From Spongilla lacustris (Eukaryota > Porifera > Demospongiae > Spongillida > Spongillidae), in NCBI GenBank assembly GCA_949361645.1, contig OX442431.1, forward strand, positions 6,415,160 to 6,479,159: a stretch of 64,000 bases of DNA, given 5' to 3'. Shown here in pieces: positions 22,419 to 34,825 of the stretch. The stretch's first letter is position 1. Each line of letters starts with the position of its first letter. A program made the translations under genes and the position numbers. The notes under the pieces are model-generated. The model was not told where the DNA came from. It worked only from the letters and a program-made list of their open reading frames with translations, and did not search any database.

Positions 22419-22689
22419 CACTATTGATGCTAGTACTAATGCCTATGCTGCTAGAATGGAATGCATGCCAAGGTTGAACTATAGCTGTGTATACACATAA
22501 TTGTGCAGTTATTAAAATTTATTATAATAATTGCATTTGCTTTCACCATACATCACATATGCCACATTATTGTTCATACTTAACTTGGCATACACACCAT
22601 GTACTCTGTCCCATGCATGTGAGGACAGCTGATGCAAGTCACGTATGCCCACCAACGTTGACTTCCTGCCTGTCCATAGTGATGTGAAG

Positions 22690-23385
22690 TGTGGCAGTGC
22701 AGGTGTGAAGTATGTGGGTGTGTGATGTGAGGTGTGTCGTGTTGGTGGTGATATGATTGAGGAGGTGTGATGGATGATGGTCATGATGTGAGGTGTGTCG
22801 TGATGTGAGGTGTGATGGATGATGGTCGTGATGTGAGGTGTGTCGTGATGTGAGGTGTCATGGATGATAGTCATGATTATGAGGTGTGTCGTGATGTGAG
22901 GTGTCATGGATGATGGTCATGATTATGAGGTGTGTCGTGATGTGAGGTGTGATGGATGATGGTCGTGATGTGAGGTGTGATGGATGATGGTTGTGATGTG
23001 AGGTGTCATGGATGATGGTCATGATTATGAGGTGTGTCGTGATGTGAGGTGTGAAGGATGATGGTCATGATTATGAGGTGTGTCGTGATATGAGGTGTGA
23101 TGGATGATGGTCGTGATGTGAGGTGTGATGGATGATGGTCGTGATGTGAGGTGTGATGGATGATGGTCGTGATGTGCAGGTGTGATGGATGATGGTCATG
23201 ATGTGAGGTGTGATGGATGATGGTCATGATTATGAGGTGTGTCGTGATGTGAGGTGTGATGGATGATGGTCGTGATGTGAGGTGTGATGGATGATGGTCA
23301 TGATGTGAGGTGCAATAGATGATGGTCGTGATGTGAGGTGTGATGGATGATGGTCATGATGTGAGGTGTGTCGTGATGTGAGCGG
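22690..23385. repeat. Compound 27-28-bp minisatellite
   Basis: Alternating blocks of GTGATGTGAGGTGTGATGGA plus TGATGGTC, and shorter GTGTGTCGTGATGTGAG blocks, giving a higher-order pattern of two mixed unit types. Confidence 0.9.
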
Positions 23386-23576
23386 CAATTGTGGAAGTAC
23401 ATCAAAGCAGCTTTTTCCAGACATTGTTTTGTACACTTTGCGGGATTAACTCAACTGTTATCATGGAAACTACAATCATGTTTACTTTAGGAGTATACTT
23501 AGTTTGATGCACCAGGATGCAGGGTTTTGTCTACCCCCCCACCTCTCTAGGTACATTCCAGCTCTCATGTTGTGAT

Positions 23577-23776
23577 NNNNNNNNNNNNNNNNNNNNNNNN
23601 NNNNNNNNNNNNNNNNNNNNNNNNNNNNNNNNNNNNNNNNNNNNNNNNNNNNNNNNNNNNNNNNNNNNNNNNNNNNNNNNNNNNNNNNNNNNNNNNNNNN
23701 NNNNNNNNNNNNNNNNNNNNNNNNNNNNNNNNNNNNNNNNNNNNNNNNNNNNNNNNNNNNNNNNNNNNNNNNNNNN
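23577..23776. other. Assembly gap, 200 N
   Basis: Exactly 200 unknown bases lie inside the last exon of the PH-domain gene. The size may be nominal. Confidence 0.99.
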
Positions 23777-24834
23777 CCTACTGCTGCTTCTGCTGTCCCC
23801 TTCACTAACACTCAGGCTCAGGAAGTTTGGTACATCATCATTGTTGCAGCCTCCGGATGACAGCCCCTCCTGCAACTGTTGAGCCCAGTGGTCTAAATTT
23901 GATACGGAAGATGTTTCCACCTCCCTCGGATGTGCAGACCCATCCTCCCCAGAAGCTGCTCTCAGTAAGACAATGGGCGGAGTGATTACTAAGTGACCAA
24001 TGCAATTAGTAGCAACATCAACATTTGAGCACGGTGGCAATGTTCCACCCACACTGATGGAAGGCTGATTCTCCAGAACATTAGGATCTTTCTCTGTTTC
24101 GAGTATAATCGGTTGCTTCGCTGGTTGTGGCTCATGCGGTGGCAGGACGTTGGTAGTTACACAGGTATTCTCTGATGGCATTCCAGGGGCGCTAGTTAAG
24201 GACGCAGCGACTTCAATCTGTTTTCCGGGTGACTCATCCGTCGTATCACGACCTCCAGTGGGCAGTATTATAGTCTGTGTGTTGCTTGCTTGCGGGACTG
24301 CCTTGGCAATGGCCTCAATCCAGGTGTCCCTCTCCTTATCGCTTGACGCTATTAGCAGTAGGTTTCTGCCCACAAAAGTACACATAAGTGCAGCAATTAA
24401 TCATTAGCAAAACATGCATACGACTCAGCAAAATATATTAATTCAATATGCAATCGTCATGGTACATCTATTCTTACTTCCTCTTGTTTCGTGCATCTGG
24501 AGCGGAAATTGAGAACCCATGGCGACATTTTGTGGTGCCTGGAATCGCCTCCTTGCTGGTAGCGTTCTTCAGGTAAACAGCTCCAGATCGACCCTGAAAA
24601 GTGTATCGGAAGCGCAATTTAATGATACGAAGTTGAGTGCGTTGTGATAAACCTTACGCTTAGAGTGTTCCCCTTTACATCCAACCTCCATCGCTCAGCA
24701 TTGTCGTAAAAAACAAGAAAGCTCGGGTAGAGTATGAAGAACTTCTTCCCTACGCGTAGGCCGAACTCCCCCTGCTTGAGGAGGGTACCCGTCAGAAGTG
24801 GTGCGTCCAAGGGAAACTTGAAGAGACTCGTCAT
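23777..24834 (-). CDS. PH-domain protein, three exons, 3' end in assembly gap
   Basis: Exons on the minus strand are 24,834-24,658, 24,593-24,478, and from 24,365 into the gap. Introns are 64 and 112 bp with GT-AG ends, phases 0 and 2. The joined N-terminus forms a pleckstrin homology domain. LLTGTLLKQGEFGLRVGKKF opens the first strands, followed by FLVFYDNA. A middle stretch ends ..HGFSISAPDARNKR, and the terminal helix is LLIASSDKERDTWIEAIAKA with the invariant Trp. PH domains bind phosphoinositides or protein partners and recruit proteins to membranes. About 190 Pro/Ser/Thr-rich residues with no further domain follow. The start ATG at 24,834 is only a few residues before the fold, usual for this type. 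A frame on the other side of the gap ends at 23,531 and may be the C-terminus. Confidence 0.75.
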
Positions 24835-25016
24835 ATCGGCAACCCACTAATGCAATTTCTATGCCTTATAAGTACAGATTGGGATTATAGAATGTGTTAA
24901 GGGAGTGGTACCCTTTGTGAACATCTACAGAATGCGATAATAAATTGTTTGGTCAATTAGTGTGGTAACGTTATATGGCCTTATGGCTAGGTATATAGGC
25001 TTTTACAAGGTACACG

Positions 25017-25021
<5 letters not shown>

Positions 25022-25052
<31 letters not shown>
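25022..25052. repeat. Poly-C tract (31)
   Basis: An uninterrupted run of 31 C. Its true length may differ from the assembly. Confidence 0.85.
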
Positions 25053-25055
<3 letters not shown>

Positions 25056-26643
25056 CTGTATACATTAAATAAGTAGCATTTTTGATACAAATAATATAGA
25101 CACCGTTGGGTGTCAGTGTAGAAGAGTAAATAGATGTGAACACCATGTGGAGCAAATATTGGAACTGCCGAGCCTAACTGCGGAATGACAGAATGATTCG
25201 GATGAACCCTTGCCAAACATAATTGCATTGTGGGTAAGCAATACCTCTGGCGTAGAGTTCTGGAAAGTCCCATGCTCGTAGCCATGTGGCTAGGACAGCA
25301 TACATAACACAGAAGCAAACGCATAGACAGGGTCGCCGAAGGCCAGCCCAGCCTTTCAGGCATAGACAACGCAACGGAGGGCAGAGCTAAGGCCAAGCAA
25401 ACTTGATTATTAGTTTCTCGTCCCCGCCCGCATACTTTTTTGGAGCCCCGCACCAAACTTCATTATTTTATGCAATCATCACGTGACAATATAGGGCGTA
25501 CGTATGCCACTTAGTTACTAGTATTAGATTCAGCGGCGGCGGAACCAGGGAGAGTAGGGGGTAGAATCGGCCGAACGCGGACAGCACCCCCTCCCTCCCC
25601 CCACTGGTTGAATCGGCCGAGCGCGGACAGCACCCTGCCTCCGCCCCCTTCATTATGTATTCATAGTCCCCCCCCCCCGTCCCCCCCCCCCCTCCCCCAA
25701 CTATAAAACACCTTCCGCCGTCCCTGAGATTGTAGGGCTAACAAATAACCGCAACGGGGCATAATTTTCACAAGCCTGCAATCCGCCAGAATTCCCAGTC
25801 CATTGCTATCGATACATGTAACGAAGTAGGTCAGAACTCATTGTCGTGCAATCATTGCTACTGAGAAAAGGTACATATTGGCCTTACGAAGAATTCGTTA
25901 AGCACTGTGGATGAGCAGCTCAACGTTGACGATGTTTGCGCAATATTTGGTCAGCATGTTAATTTAATTGCGTCACAGACCTTGGGAAGACGACGCTCAG
26001 CTCAAACAATAATGAATAATGAATAATTACCGCCCGCCCGCGTCCTTTTTTGAAAATGGGCGGACGAGAAACTAATAATCAACTTTGCATGGCCTAATAG
26101 AGCTATAACCCTTTTATCTCTGGTCCAGACCTCCAACCAAACTGAAGTTTCAATATTGACTGGTAGGGGATTAAATACTAGTTCGAGAACATGTACATGT
26201 ATGAGCACCTGGTGAAATTAATAAATGTGCATCTGGAACGGAAGCAGGACTGCACACTGAATTCGAACTTGATGAAGAACTGGTCAGCTCTGATACTAGT
26301 ATGGAGCATTGGGATCAAAGTTTGACCGTGCATGCAATTGATGCAGAGGGTTTGGAACAGATTTAAGTCAGTGTAGTAGTACGTATTTCACAATATTGTT
26401 TTGATGTTCCAGAAATGTATAGCGAAGGCTGAGATAGTAGAATCCACTGATTAAGTAATTTGGCTTGTTGGCTTTGCATTTGCTACTGGGGAAGTATTCC
26501 GGCCAGCTGTCACCATGTACCTGCTCAACATCGCAGAAAGATGTTAACATGGTACGTTTATACATGTATGGTATTCTATTTGCCAAAGGACTTGCCAGAC
26601 CAGTTCCGCTAGCACTGGTGGTCGAAGCCAGGATTTTATTGTA

Positions 26644-26677
<34 letters not shown>
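26644..26677. repeat. Poly-G tract (34)
   Basis: An uninterrupted run of 34 G, preceded by GGTCGAAGCCAGGATTTTAT. This resembles the CAGTGGCGGATCCAGGA + G-run pattern at 31,661. Confidence 0.85.
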
Positions 26678-26679
<2 letters not shown>

Positions 26680-28686
26680 ACTTAAGTTAAGTTAGAGGGA
26701 GGGGAGGGGAAATCACGAGCCATTATTAATTTATTTTGGCGGGGGTGGGGATGCGGTATTCTCTAAGGATCCAGGCCAGGTCCAAAAACGGGTGTTGCAT
26801 ACGTGGGTGTACGTGGTATGTAATGGCTAGCTCGGCAAAATATAGTGTAGTGTTGTAGCGAATTCATTTCGCTTTAGTGTGTCTGATGCATATAGCCTAA
26901 TCGCATCGTTTTATGGAAGGAAGTTGACAGTATTCTCTATACTTGCGGCGGGAAAAATTCACAGCAAGAGCGCAAAGGTGTGTGTGTGCCAAGGGTGGGA
27001 GGGGGGAGGGGGCGAAGGAAAGGGAGGGAAACAATGGAGAGGGGAGAATATGGGGTTCGAGGTGTGGCGGGCGTTGTTTTGCAGATTCAGAAGGGAGGCA
27101 TGCAAGGACAAGGTTGTATGAGGGCTACTAGATGAAGCGCGTTTAGTAATAGTACTGAATGCGATCATGGAAGGTCATAACTCCGCTCTGTCTTTTGTCA
27201 CCTCTCTCGACTAAATCATTTATTTTTGTCAAGATCCCATCAAAATGTATTCCCATAAGGGTGGAATGAACTATTGGGGGTGGATGCGGGAGAAATGCAT
27301 TTATAAGTATGGGGGAGCGCTGCAAGCTCCCACACTTACTTGTACCATACGTACTTGGTCGGACTGGGGACGAGTGAAACGTTTCCTCGTCGTCCTATAT
27401 GTCGAACGATAACAAAGTAGGTCTGGCTTGCGAGGCTAACTTTCCTGTTCTATGATAGATCGGGAAATTTAGTCTCGCAACTCGCAAGCCAGATAGTATA
27501 TACGTATTATCAACTATATAATTAATGAACCATGCTGGCCGTACTTGCAGCTTGTTGTGGGCGGTGGGCGCTCTATTTTTTGAGACGGACAATATGCAAA
27601 TGCAATTCTAAGAACGAACGTACATTTATATACTATAATACATTTATATAGGGCGGGTTAAATTCGATCAAGATCAAGTGGATGATTAATAACTTTAAAT
27701 TAATCTTTGTGTAGGTCGGGGGCCCGGTGGTAGCCCCTCAAGCCTACGGGCCTGATTCCGACCGAATGTCACCACCATACATGTAGTTGTCTGCGTCTGT
27801 ATAAACAATTGACATTTTGGAACATCAGCAGTCTAGAAAATAACTATAGTTCTTGTTTTATTGAGAGTGGCCCACTGGTTTTTAAAGCTTTTCGTCTGAG
27901 TTACACAACCTATGAAAAATATGCTGGTAAAAGTCTGAATGACTTCATTGTGATTCTGTGGCCTATTCCATTGGATGAACTATAATAATGTGAACAATAT
28001 TATATAAAATCTTCACTAGTTGCTACACAATAATGGTAAAAAGACTTTGCATCATGTGCATTATAATCACAATAGTGCTCATGGTAAGGAAATCCATGTT
28101 CTTCCAGATTTAATTGACCACCCACCCCATGAAATTAATTTTCAAACCTCATGTGGCACCCAGCATCAAACATGAAAGATGAAATAAAAATAATAAAATA
28201 AAAACATAACACAACAAACTGCTACAAGTGGTATAACATTTGCTGATTTACATGTAGGAGTTTTTTTTGTTGAATTAGCTGTTTAAGCAAATGGTCGATA
28301 CACCATGAATGTACAAATTTTTAAAATTGTCTAACCATGTCGAATATTTCGATAGCTCAATGAACCTTAATTGTTCAGATGCCTTTCATAACATGCCTTT
28401 GTGATACAGTCTCTGATTTCATTACCCATTGATTGTGGTGCCTTGACTATAGATTAGTCCTTGCCAAGATTCACATTCACAGATATCCACAGGGCCACAT
28501 GGCAAAAAAATTACATGATTTAGTGAAAATTCAGAACTCAAAGAATCCTCTTCCTAGGAGTAATAGAATGCAGTCATGAGTGAACATGATGACACATGGA
28601 CAATTTTTTTTAAGTACTTGAGTTTATTTTATCCCATCATGTGTGTTAGAAATAATTCATGTGATCTTAAATTTTCTAGAGGTATC

Positions 28687-30053
28687 ATGGAAACATTATT
28701 GTTTTTGTTATCTATGTGCCTGGTCAAAGGTAAGCTAAATGAAAACCATTCACCATGCATTGTTCTGGGTATTCATTAAAAATAGGTAAAATGAGAATAA
28801 ATATTCATTATAATTTAACAAGTGATGCTAGCATTTATTTATTTACTTTGCTAGCAAGCTGTATTAGCATTTATTTGGCATTCAACTTGCTACAAGCTAC
28901 ACTATTGGTGTAATGTGTTGGAAAGCAGGTTCGGGTATCGATTATTAGTTAGGGTTGCTCTGATTTCATTACCCATGCAGTTTGCCTGCCTACTGCATCA
29001 TCATTTTAAGTTATGTAATATTTTACCGAAGGTTCTGCATCGCAATTTGGGCAGCAGAAGTGCGCTCAGAACAACACAAATACCCTGATAGTTGCCAATG
29101 TCATATATACAGGATTGTCATTTATATCATTTCTGATCAGTCTTACAACACTACTGCTCACCATATCCCAATTCTGCAGGAAGAATACTTTTATTGAACT
29201 TTCAGAATTGCTTTTTGTTCTCAACTCTGTGGTATTAACATGGTTTTCTGCAGTTGAATCTTTCCAATGGATTTTCCTGTTTAGTGAAAGTGAAACAGGT
29301 GGCATTGCATGCAAAGTTTTGGCTGTATTTAGGGAACATGGTGCAATGATGTTGCTGGCATTATGTGGATGTGTCGGATTCCATCTGATTGTGATAACGA
29401 AACCCCCCAAATGTCTTATGGTGATTGATGAAGTGAAGAGGAGACGACACAAAAAGCTTGCTATTTTGTACACCTCAGTCATTTTCATTGTTCCTATTTT
29501 GTTTTTGCCATGGCCATTTGTGGTCCCTAAACACAATCAATATGGACCTACCGATTACGCCTGTTGGATATCACCGTACGATGAAAGTTGCAATGAATCA
29601 GAAGTTGGTTGGATAGAGCAGGTCGCCCTCTTCTACTTCTGGATACTAATAACTACCATTACATACGTGGTGATTGTCACTACTGTCTTCGTTACCCTCT
29701 GCTGCAGGCAGCAACGGAGGCAATGCACCGCTACCTCATGCGCAGTGATTATTGACATGGCTCTCATGTTCATCGCAGTCACAATATTAGGGTCTATATA
29801 TGTAGCCGACTGGATGATTGGGCAGCAAAAGGTGGCACAATCTCTACCTTGGCTTCTTTACACTCGAGTGGCATGCATTCCTCTTGTGGTGTTGCTTATC
29901 AGCATCACAATGTTTGTCCGCATCTGCTATACAGGACATATATGTAAGCAGGATCACAGTTTATATGCACCTGTGCAGGTTGAAAATAAAGTCCCATGCC
30001 TTCGTGAGGTGACACCTCTTCTTTCAACAGTTTCCACCTACTCCATCATATGA
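28687..30053 (+). CDS. Seven-TM receptor, array gene 1 (join 28687..28729, 29032..30053)
   Basis: Exon 1 encodes a signal peptide, METLLFLLSMCLVKG, and stops at AAAG|GTAAGC (phase 1). Exon 2 starts after ..TTTTACCGAAG and holds the rest, giving 354 residues. A short extracellular N-terminus with one Cys and an N-glycosylation site precedes seven hydrophobic segments. The loop before TM5 carries YGPTDYACWI, whose Cys likely pairs with the Cys at the top of TM3 (GIACKVLAV). The loop after TM3 is KPPKCLMVIDEVKRRR. The C-tail ends EVTPLLS..TYSII. The YG..CWI loop resembles class B and cAMP-type receptors, but the family is not securely known. Ligand unknown. It is the most upstream gene and lies outside the recent duplication. 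Confidence 0.8.
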
Positions 30054-30269
30054 TGTACCATGCATGCTCCTGTATGTTGTTTCTTCTTAGCAAGTTATCA
30101 AATAAATTACACATGTTTTACAATGTATTTATGGTATATGAGTGTGTGTCAGTGCTGAAAGTGTTAATCGTAATACAACAATAAAATTAAATTGACATTT
30201 ATATATTTAATGATATTACATAACTATATATAAGACAATATAGCAAGCAAGTAACAGAGAACAGTTCAA

Positions 30270-30302
<33 letters not shown>
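30270..30302. repeat. Poly-G tract (33)
   Basis: A run of 33 G, 217 bp after the stop of array gene 1. Confidence 0.85.
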
Positions 30303-31660
30303 CTCATTCCTACTAACTGACATTTGACATTTATGTATGTATGTACATGTATGTGTGCAGTTGTATTGGGGATTGACTAGGCAATTAAAGGTGCTAGCAA
30401 GAGAGTGGTGTACTCTGCAGTTGTTTGTTTTCAATATTTAGCAAGATAGAATTTCTTAATGATGGACTGGCAGAGCCTTCATGAAAATTGTTGCCACATT
30501 AGCACTTACATTTAGAAGGATTAGGCATTAGAATCCGTGTTCATTAATACACTGATACCCTAGTGTATCATTCTCGAACAGGGGTTAATCTCACCTTACT
30601 GCTAAAGGCTTAAGGTGACAAGGACCTATATAGTGAGCCATACAGACCCCGAGGTGAACCTTTTAATGCTGTATAGCTGAATCACTTACTTGCAGGCAAT
30701 AATCCGTAGAATGGTATAAAATGATTTCATTGTGTCTTTGTACTGCAAGTCCTGCACTCATTCCAGCTGGTAAGGGAATCCCATCAGATGTACTATTGGA
30801 TTCTTAAGCCTGCAGGTCCTGCAGCAGTGCCCTTAGGAAAAGACCTAAGTGTAGCTGGCCAATAGAAGTAGAGCCACAGAGGTTGAGGAAGTGGGAAACT
30901 GCCGGGGAGCGCGGGATACCACTTGTCCTAACAGTTTTGTCACTTCTTACCTCACCAAACCTAATGTTTTACTTTAAATGTGTATGAAATCTACCATTGA
31001 TTTTTATTATACACATGCATGTATATAAAAACAACGGCTCCAGTGACAAAAATTAACATTTTTTTAGACAGGGTTGATATATCACTGTGCTGTAAATAGT
31101 ATAGTACTAGTGGCAAGTTAATCTAGTACAGAATTATTAAAGAGCAGGCCTGCAGCATATTTAGTAAAAGACATATGTGATTGCAGAAAATGACAACATT
31201 GCGTAAATCGCATACATGTAGTTCAAGTACAGCTCATAGAAATGATTTCTGGGTTTCTGTGTGTATGGTACAAGCAAGGTTTGATTACAGTTGTACGGAC
31301 TACGCTAAATGTACGTACTACATGCGGTTCGCGTAAATTAGCGATCATCCTATTTAATTTGCGATGTTTATTAAAAGCACAATGGTGCACAACCAGAGAT
31401 TATATCTATGTATAATCTCTGGCACAACAACTATAAGGGCTAGTCTGAAGAAAAAGTTAAAACGCTTAGCTTTAAACCTATAATACATCAGCTTAGCGCT
31501 ATCGTTCATCTTGCGCAAACCTTGGACAAGATGAACCTGGCAGCCTACGGACGTATAAACGTAACAAAATATAATAATTTTTAAAAAACCAAAAAAAAAA
31601 AACAACAAATATACCAAGGGTTCTACTTAGCTTTTAAGAGGAGAGGCGAGGGCACGGTAT

Positions 31661-31905
31661 CAGTGGCGGATCCAGGAATTGGGAGGGGGGGGGGGGGGCA
31701 CCGGCGAGGGTGTGGCAAGGGGTGGGGCGAAGTAGTAGGCGGGGCCGCCCCGGGGAGGGTGCGGGAGGGGGGCACCCCTCCCGCCCAGCTAGGGGGTGTG
31801 GGGGAGCGCTGTAAGCTCCCCCACCGGGGTCTGGGGCGGAGCCCCAGAAGCCAACGCTTTTTGCGTAGAAAACCCCCCCAAAAGTACGCACTAAAAATGT
31901 AATTA
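31661..31905. mobile_element. Fragment of a CAGTGGCGGATCCAGG-ended repeat
   Basis: CAGTGGCGGATCCAGGA is followed by a G-run, then hairpins such as GTGGGGGAGC..GCTCCCCCAC (about 31,798-31,824) and GGGGCGGAGCCCC. The reverse complement CCTGGATCCGCTACTG occurs at 32,433-32,448. No matching target duplication was found for a single element spanning both, so they may be two insertions. Ends of this type belong to widespread non-autonomous DNA transposons. Confidence 0.5.
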
Positions 31906-32381
31906 CTGATCGAGGCTGGGGAGCGACAGATCAAGAGCTCAGCTGCTATGTGTTCAATGCGCCGATGCATCGCCGTTGATAGCACATGTCCTGAAGTTGA
32001 ACTCACCGTTTATTCGTTTAGAAAATATTGAAATACTACCTTTTTCATATGGTCACATGACGCGTGGGCGTTAATTGCTTTGTTTGCCTCCACGGAAATA
32101 TATGGGCTGATTTTGGGGTTATGCTCGGTTTTTGGTACTTTTCGATATGCTCTCTAGAGGGAAAATTGAATAACATACGCTAAACGGCCGGCTAATGATC
32201 TCTGCCTGTACTTCTATTGTAGAGCCGAATGCTATTACGTCACGCGATAAAAGCACCTGACCCATGTATCATTATGTACGTAGGCGTACGTATAGGCCAG
32301 TTCTGCCGTAGCTATCTATATCTCTGCGCTGCATTTGCATATGTTCGCGTACACATAATCGTACATGTACGTTTATACGTA

Positions 32382-32448
32382 GGGGCGGGACCCCCGGGGG
32401 GGGGGGGGGGCACGGGCCCGTTGTGCCCCCCCCCTGGATCCGCTACTG
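32382..32448. mobile_element. Short G/C-rich hairpin element
   Basis: A G-run, CACGGGCCCGTTGTG and a C-run form a hairpin that ends CCTGGATCCGCTACTG, the inverse of the terminus at 31,661. Confidence 0.45.
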
Positions 32449-32638
32449 CGGTTGTTCGGAGTTGGAAACTAGGTTGCGTATTAAGAACATACGGTACGGG
32501 CGCTTAACACAACTTTTAATGAGCTCATTATCGCAGTCGTTTTATCGTACCTTTTCAGAGGGCTATTTCTTACTGTATTAACACTCTTAATAAAAACCAA
32601 ATATAGTTTCCACATCTTCTAACATTCCTCTTCTAAAA

Positions 32639-32768
32639 TATGTCTGCATGTGTTGATCTCATGTCGTCTAATGTGTCAGTATTAAACAAGGAAGTCATGA
32701 CATTATGTGCGCGTGTATTGGAATATGACCTTCAGTTGAGGATGTTGGGCAGCTCCCGCAAGAACTCA
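32639..32768 (+). CDS. Possible first exon of a small unknown gene
   Basis: ATG at 32,639 opens 43 codons (MSACVDLMSSNVSVLNKEVM..) to a consensus donor GG|GTAAGC. A second open segment with acceptor ATATGTAG begins near 32,909 and reads MDYRIKQLGRMCRKRVVDHF.. to TAA at about 33,048-33,050. The phases do not match by simple joining, so either the splice is different or the gene is broken. No family is recognised. The region is absent from unit B. Confidence 0.25.
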
Positions 32769-33059
32769 GGGTAAGCCTGGCGTTTTCGTAAAGACAAAAG
32801 ATGGGGGCACAAGGCTATGTATACCAAAAGACGAGAACGATAATTTTTCTCTTGCTGTGATATTTGCATTTTCATGAATAAATGACACGCTTGCGACTTA
32901 ATATGTAGGGCAAATGGATTACCGCATCAAGCAACTTGGTAGAATGTGTAGGAAACGAGTGGTTGACCATTTTGGGAAGAGAAGGTACACTGTATATCAG
33001 TGTAAGGAGGTGGCAGAACAGCTTCTTATAGCTCAGTATCAGTCAACATAAACGATGAT

Positions 33060-34385
33060 GTACCACAACTCTAAAAAATGAAGGGTGTTCCAAAAAAAAA
33101 AAAAAAAAAACAAGTCGCCTCTGGCTAGCTCACTGAGCTCAGGAGTGTAAGGTACAAGTAATATTATTAAAGATGTACAATTGAATAACATGGCATATAC
33201 TATTCACCTCATAACAAGTATCAAAGGCAGACGAAAACATCATCACACCCATGCATCAATCGCAGGAGTACTTATCAGACACATACATGTACATCAACTG
33301 TACACTGTCCTGATTGTCCTAGGCCCCCACTGGCATCCTCTGTGTTTGGAACTCTTCTCACAGCCAGTAGCCCATGCAATGCACTTATTTGTGCTAAGTG
33401 CATCATCATGCGGCTGACAACGTCAGCCAGTACATGATGTCAGTGCTGCCGCTTAGAATAGCCCATGTCTCCCTCAGAAGTGAAATGTGCTCCAGAATTA
33501 ATACTGCTGCTTCTGAGTGATGTGATGGCTCACTGCGTAGCCAGTACATTTGAAGTTGATCTCCCTACCAGAAGTGAAATGCATATGGCAGTTGATGTAG
33601 CAGTCCTCCTAGCTGATGAGTGCCTCTTGCAAGTCCCTACCTGTGGAACAGTTAGGTTTGTCAACTATTCTTTTTTTAGTTAATAGTATTTTCCAACATG
33701 AGGTAACTACAGGATTTGGCCTACTTGGGGAGCATGCAAAGTTCAGCGGGTTCACCCAGTACCACACCATACCAGTACCACACCATACGAGTACCACACC
33801 ATGCATGAATGTCAAGCTCTAACGACTTGTGTCCATATAGTAAAGCACCACTTTCTAACACTTAGTACAACATCACTTCAGTTGTACCACCATCCAAAAA
33901 GATAAAACAATAACAACTCTTTATCAACGCTCGAAAACCGCTAAAAAAATGGCTAGTTTTGTTCGTGTATAACTTCGCAAAAATTATCGTTCTCGATTAG
34001 CCTACACAAAAAAATGGTACACACATGCCTTAGCTGTACCTTCCACGTTGGTTTTTCGGTGTTTCTTGCTGGAGGTCGTGGGAAATCCATTCTTTCTGAG
34101 GCGTGTTCTTTTGAGGTAGGCCGTTGTCGAAGGCCACACTTCTTCGTGGGAGTGCGGCCCGAGCACGGGATTAGCACCATACAAAGCGCACAGGTCACAG
34201 TACTACACCGTACAATAAACTTGTCAATAGGACATGTAGTTATCGTGTTTTGCTGTACATTCCAAAGGTCATTTCGTTGTCGGGGTGGTTGCTAAGGGGT
34301 GACGCAAGTACGTTTCAATATTACTTTTCTAAACCTAGTTTCCAATGTTTCAATGGAATTGAACAACCGTGAGGGAGCGGTACCT
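33060..34385. other. No supported gene
   Basis: Contains a poly-A run near 33,094, short direct repeats around 33,470 and 33,575 (AGAAGTGAAATG), and (CC)AGTACCACACCATA repeats near 33,758-33,800. Frames on both strands near 34.0-34.3 kb are short and unrecognised. Confidence 0.45.
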
Positions 34386-34766
34386 ATGGCGTGGGTATTC
34401 CCTCACGTGTGCGGAGTCCCGCCCAGATTGAAGTTGATATATTGTGTATCGTCAAGGTCGCAAAGCCTAAGGTGATAACGGGTGTGTGCTTGAGTAAGGG
34501 ACTGAGGGGATGGAGGAGGGAAGGGAGAAGAGAAGAAGAATGCAGGCGTTATTGTATGGAATTTGAAGGGCTCGCGGGTATACTATAAATGGTAATAGAA
34601 CCAGCTGATCATGAGTTTTCATGGCAGCTAGCGTGCATGCCAAACCAAATTAACACGGCTAACTAAGTAAGTAAAATAGCCCGGTAAAACTAAATAGGCA
34701 TAAGTGACTGTAACTCAGTGCTTACTTAGTATGGGGTTGCCGAAGGCCATTCCGGCCTGTCAGGTC

Positions 34767-34825
34767 GACCTTTCAGGCCAGACCTTCCGGCCGGTCTTTC
34801 AGGCCAGACGCTGGCCTGAAAGGTC
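34767..34825. repeat. Conserved 15-bp hairpin
   Basis: GACCTTTCAGGCCAG (34,767-34,781) pairs perfectly with CTGGCCTGAAAGGTC (34,811-34,825). The stem is unchanged in unit B (46,408-46,422 and 46,452-46,466) while bases in the loop differ. Confidence 0.75.

Larger units (their letters stand above)
24840..28680. other. Gene-poor stretch with homopolymers and repeat scraps
   Basis: No exon I can support. It contains poly-C at 25,022-25,052, poly-G at 26,644-26,677, a C-rich stretch at 25,669-25,697 and scraps of dispersed repeats. The words GGCGGAACCAGGGAG at about 25,538 and GGGGGAGCGCTGCAAGCTCCC at about 27,312 also occur near 31.7-31.8 kb in related form. Confidence 0.5.

Noticed and set aside
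22054..23390. Regular repeats considered as a CRISPR array
   Set aside because: Units are contiguous without unique spacers, vary in length and have no cas genes; the DNA is animal.
25540..25700. Repeat scraps with GGCGGAACCAGGG treated as a complete element
   Set aside because: No inverted partner or target duplication could be found.
31653..32456. A single 790-bp hAT-like element between CAGTGGCGGATCCAGG ends
   Set aside because: The 8 bases outside each end (CACGGTAT and CGGTTGTT) do not match, so one insertion is not supported.
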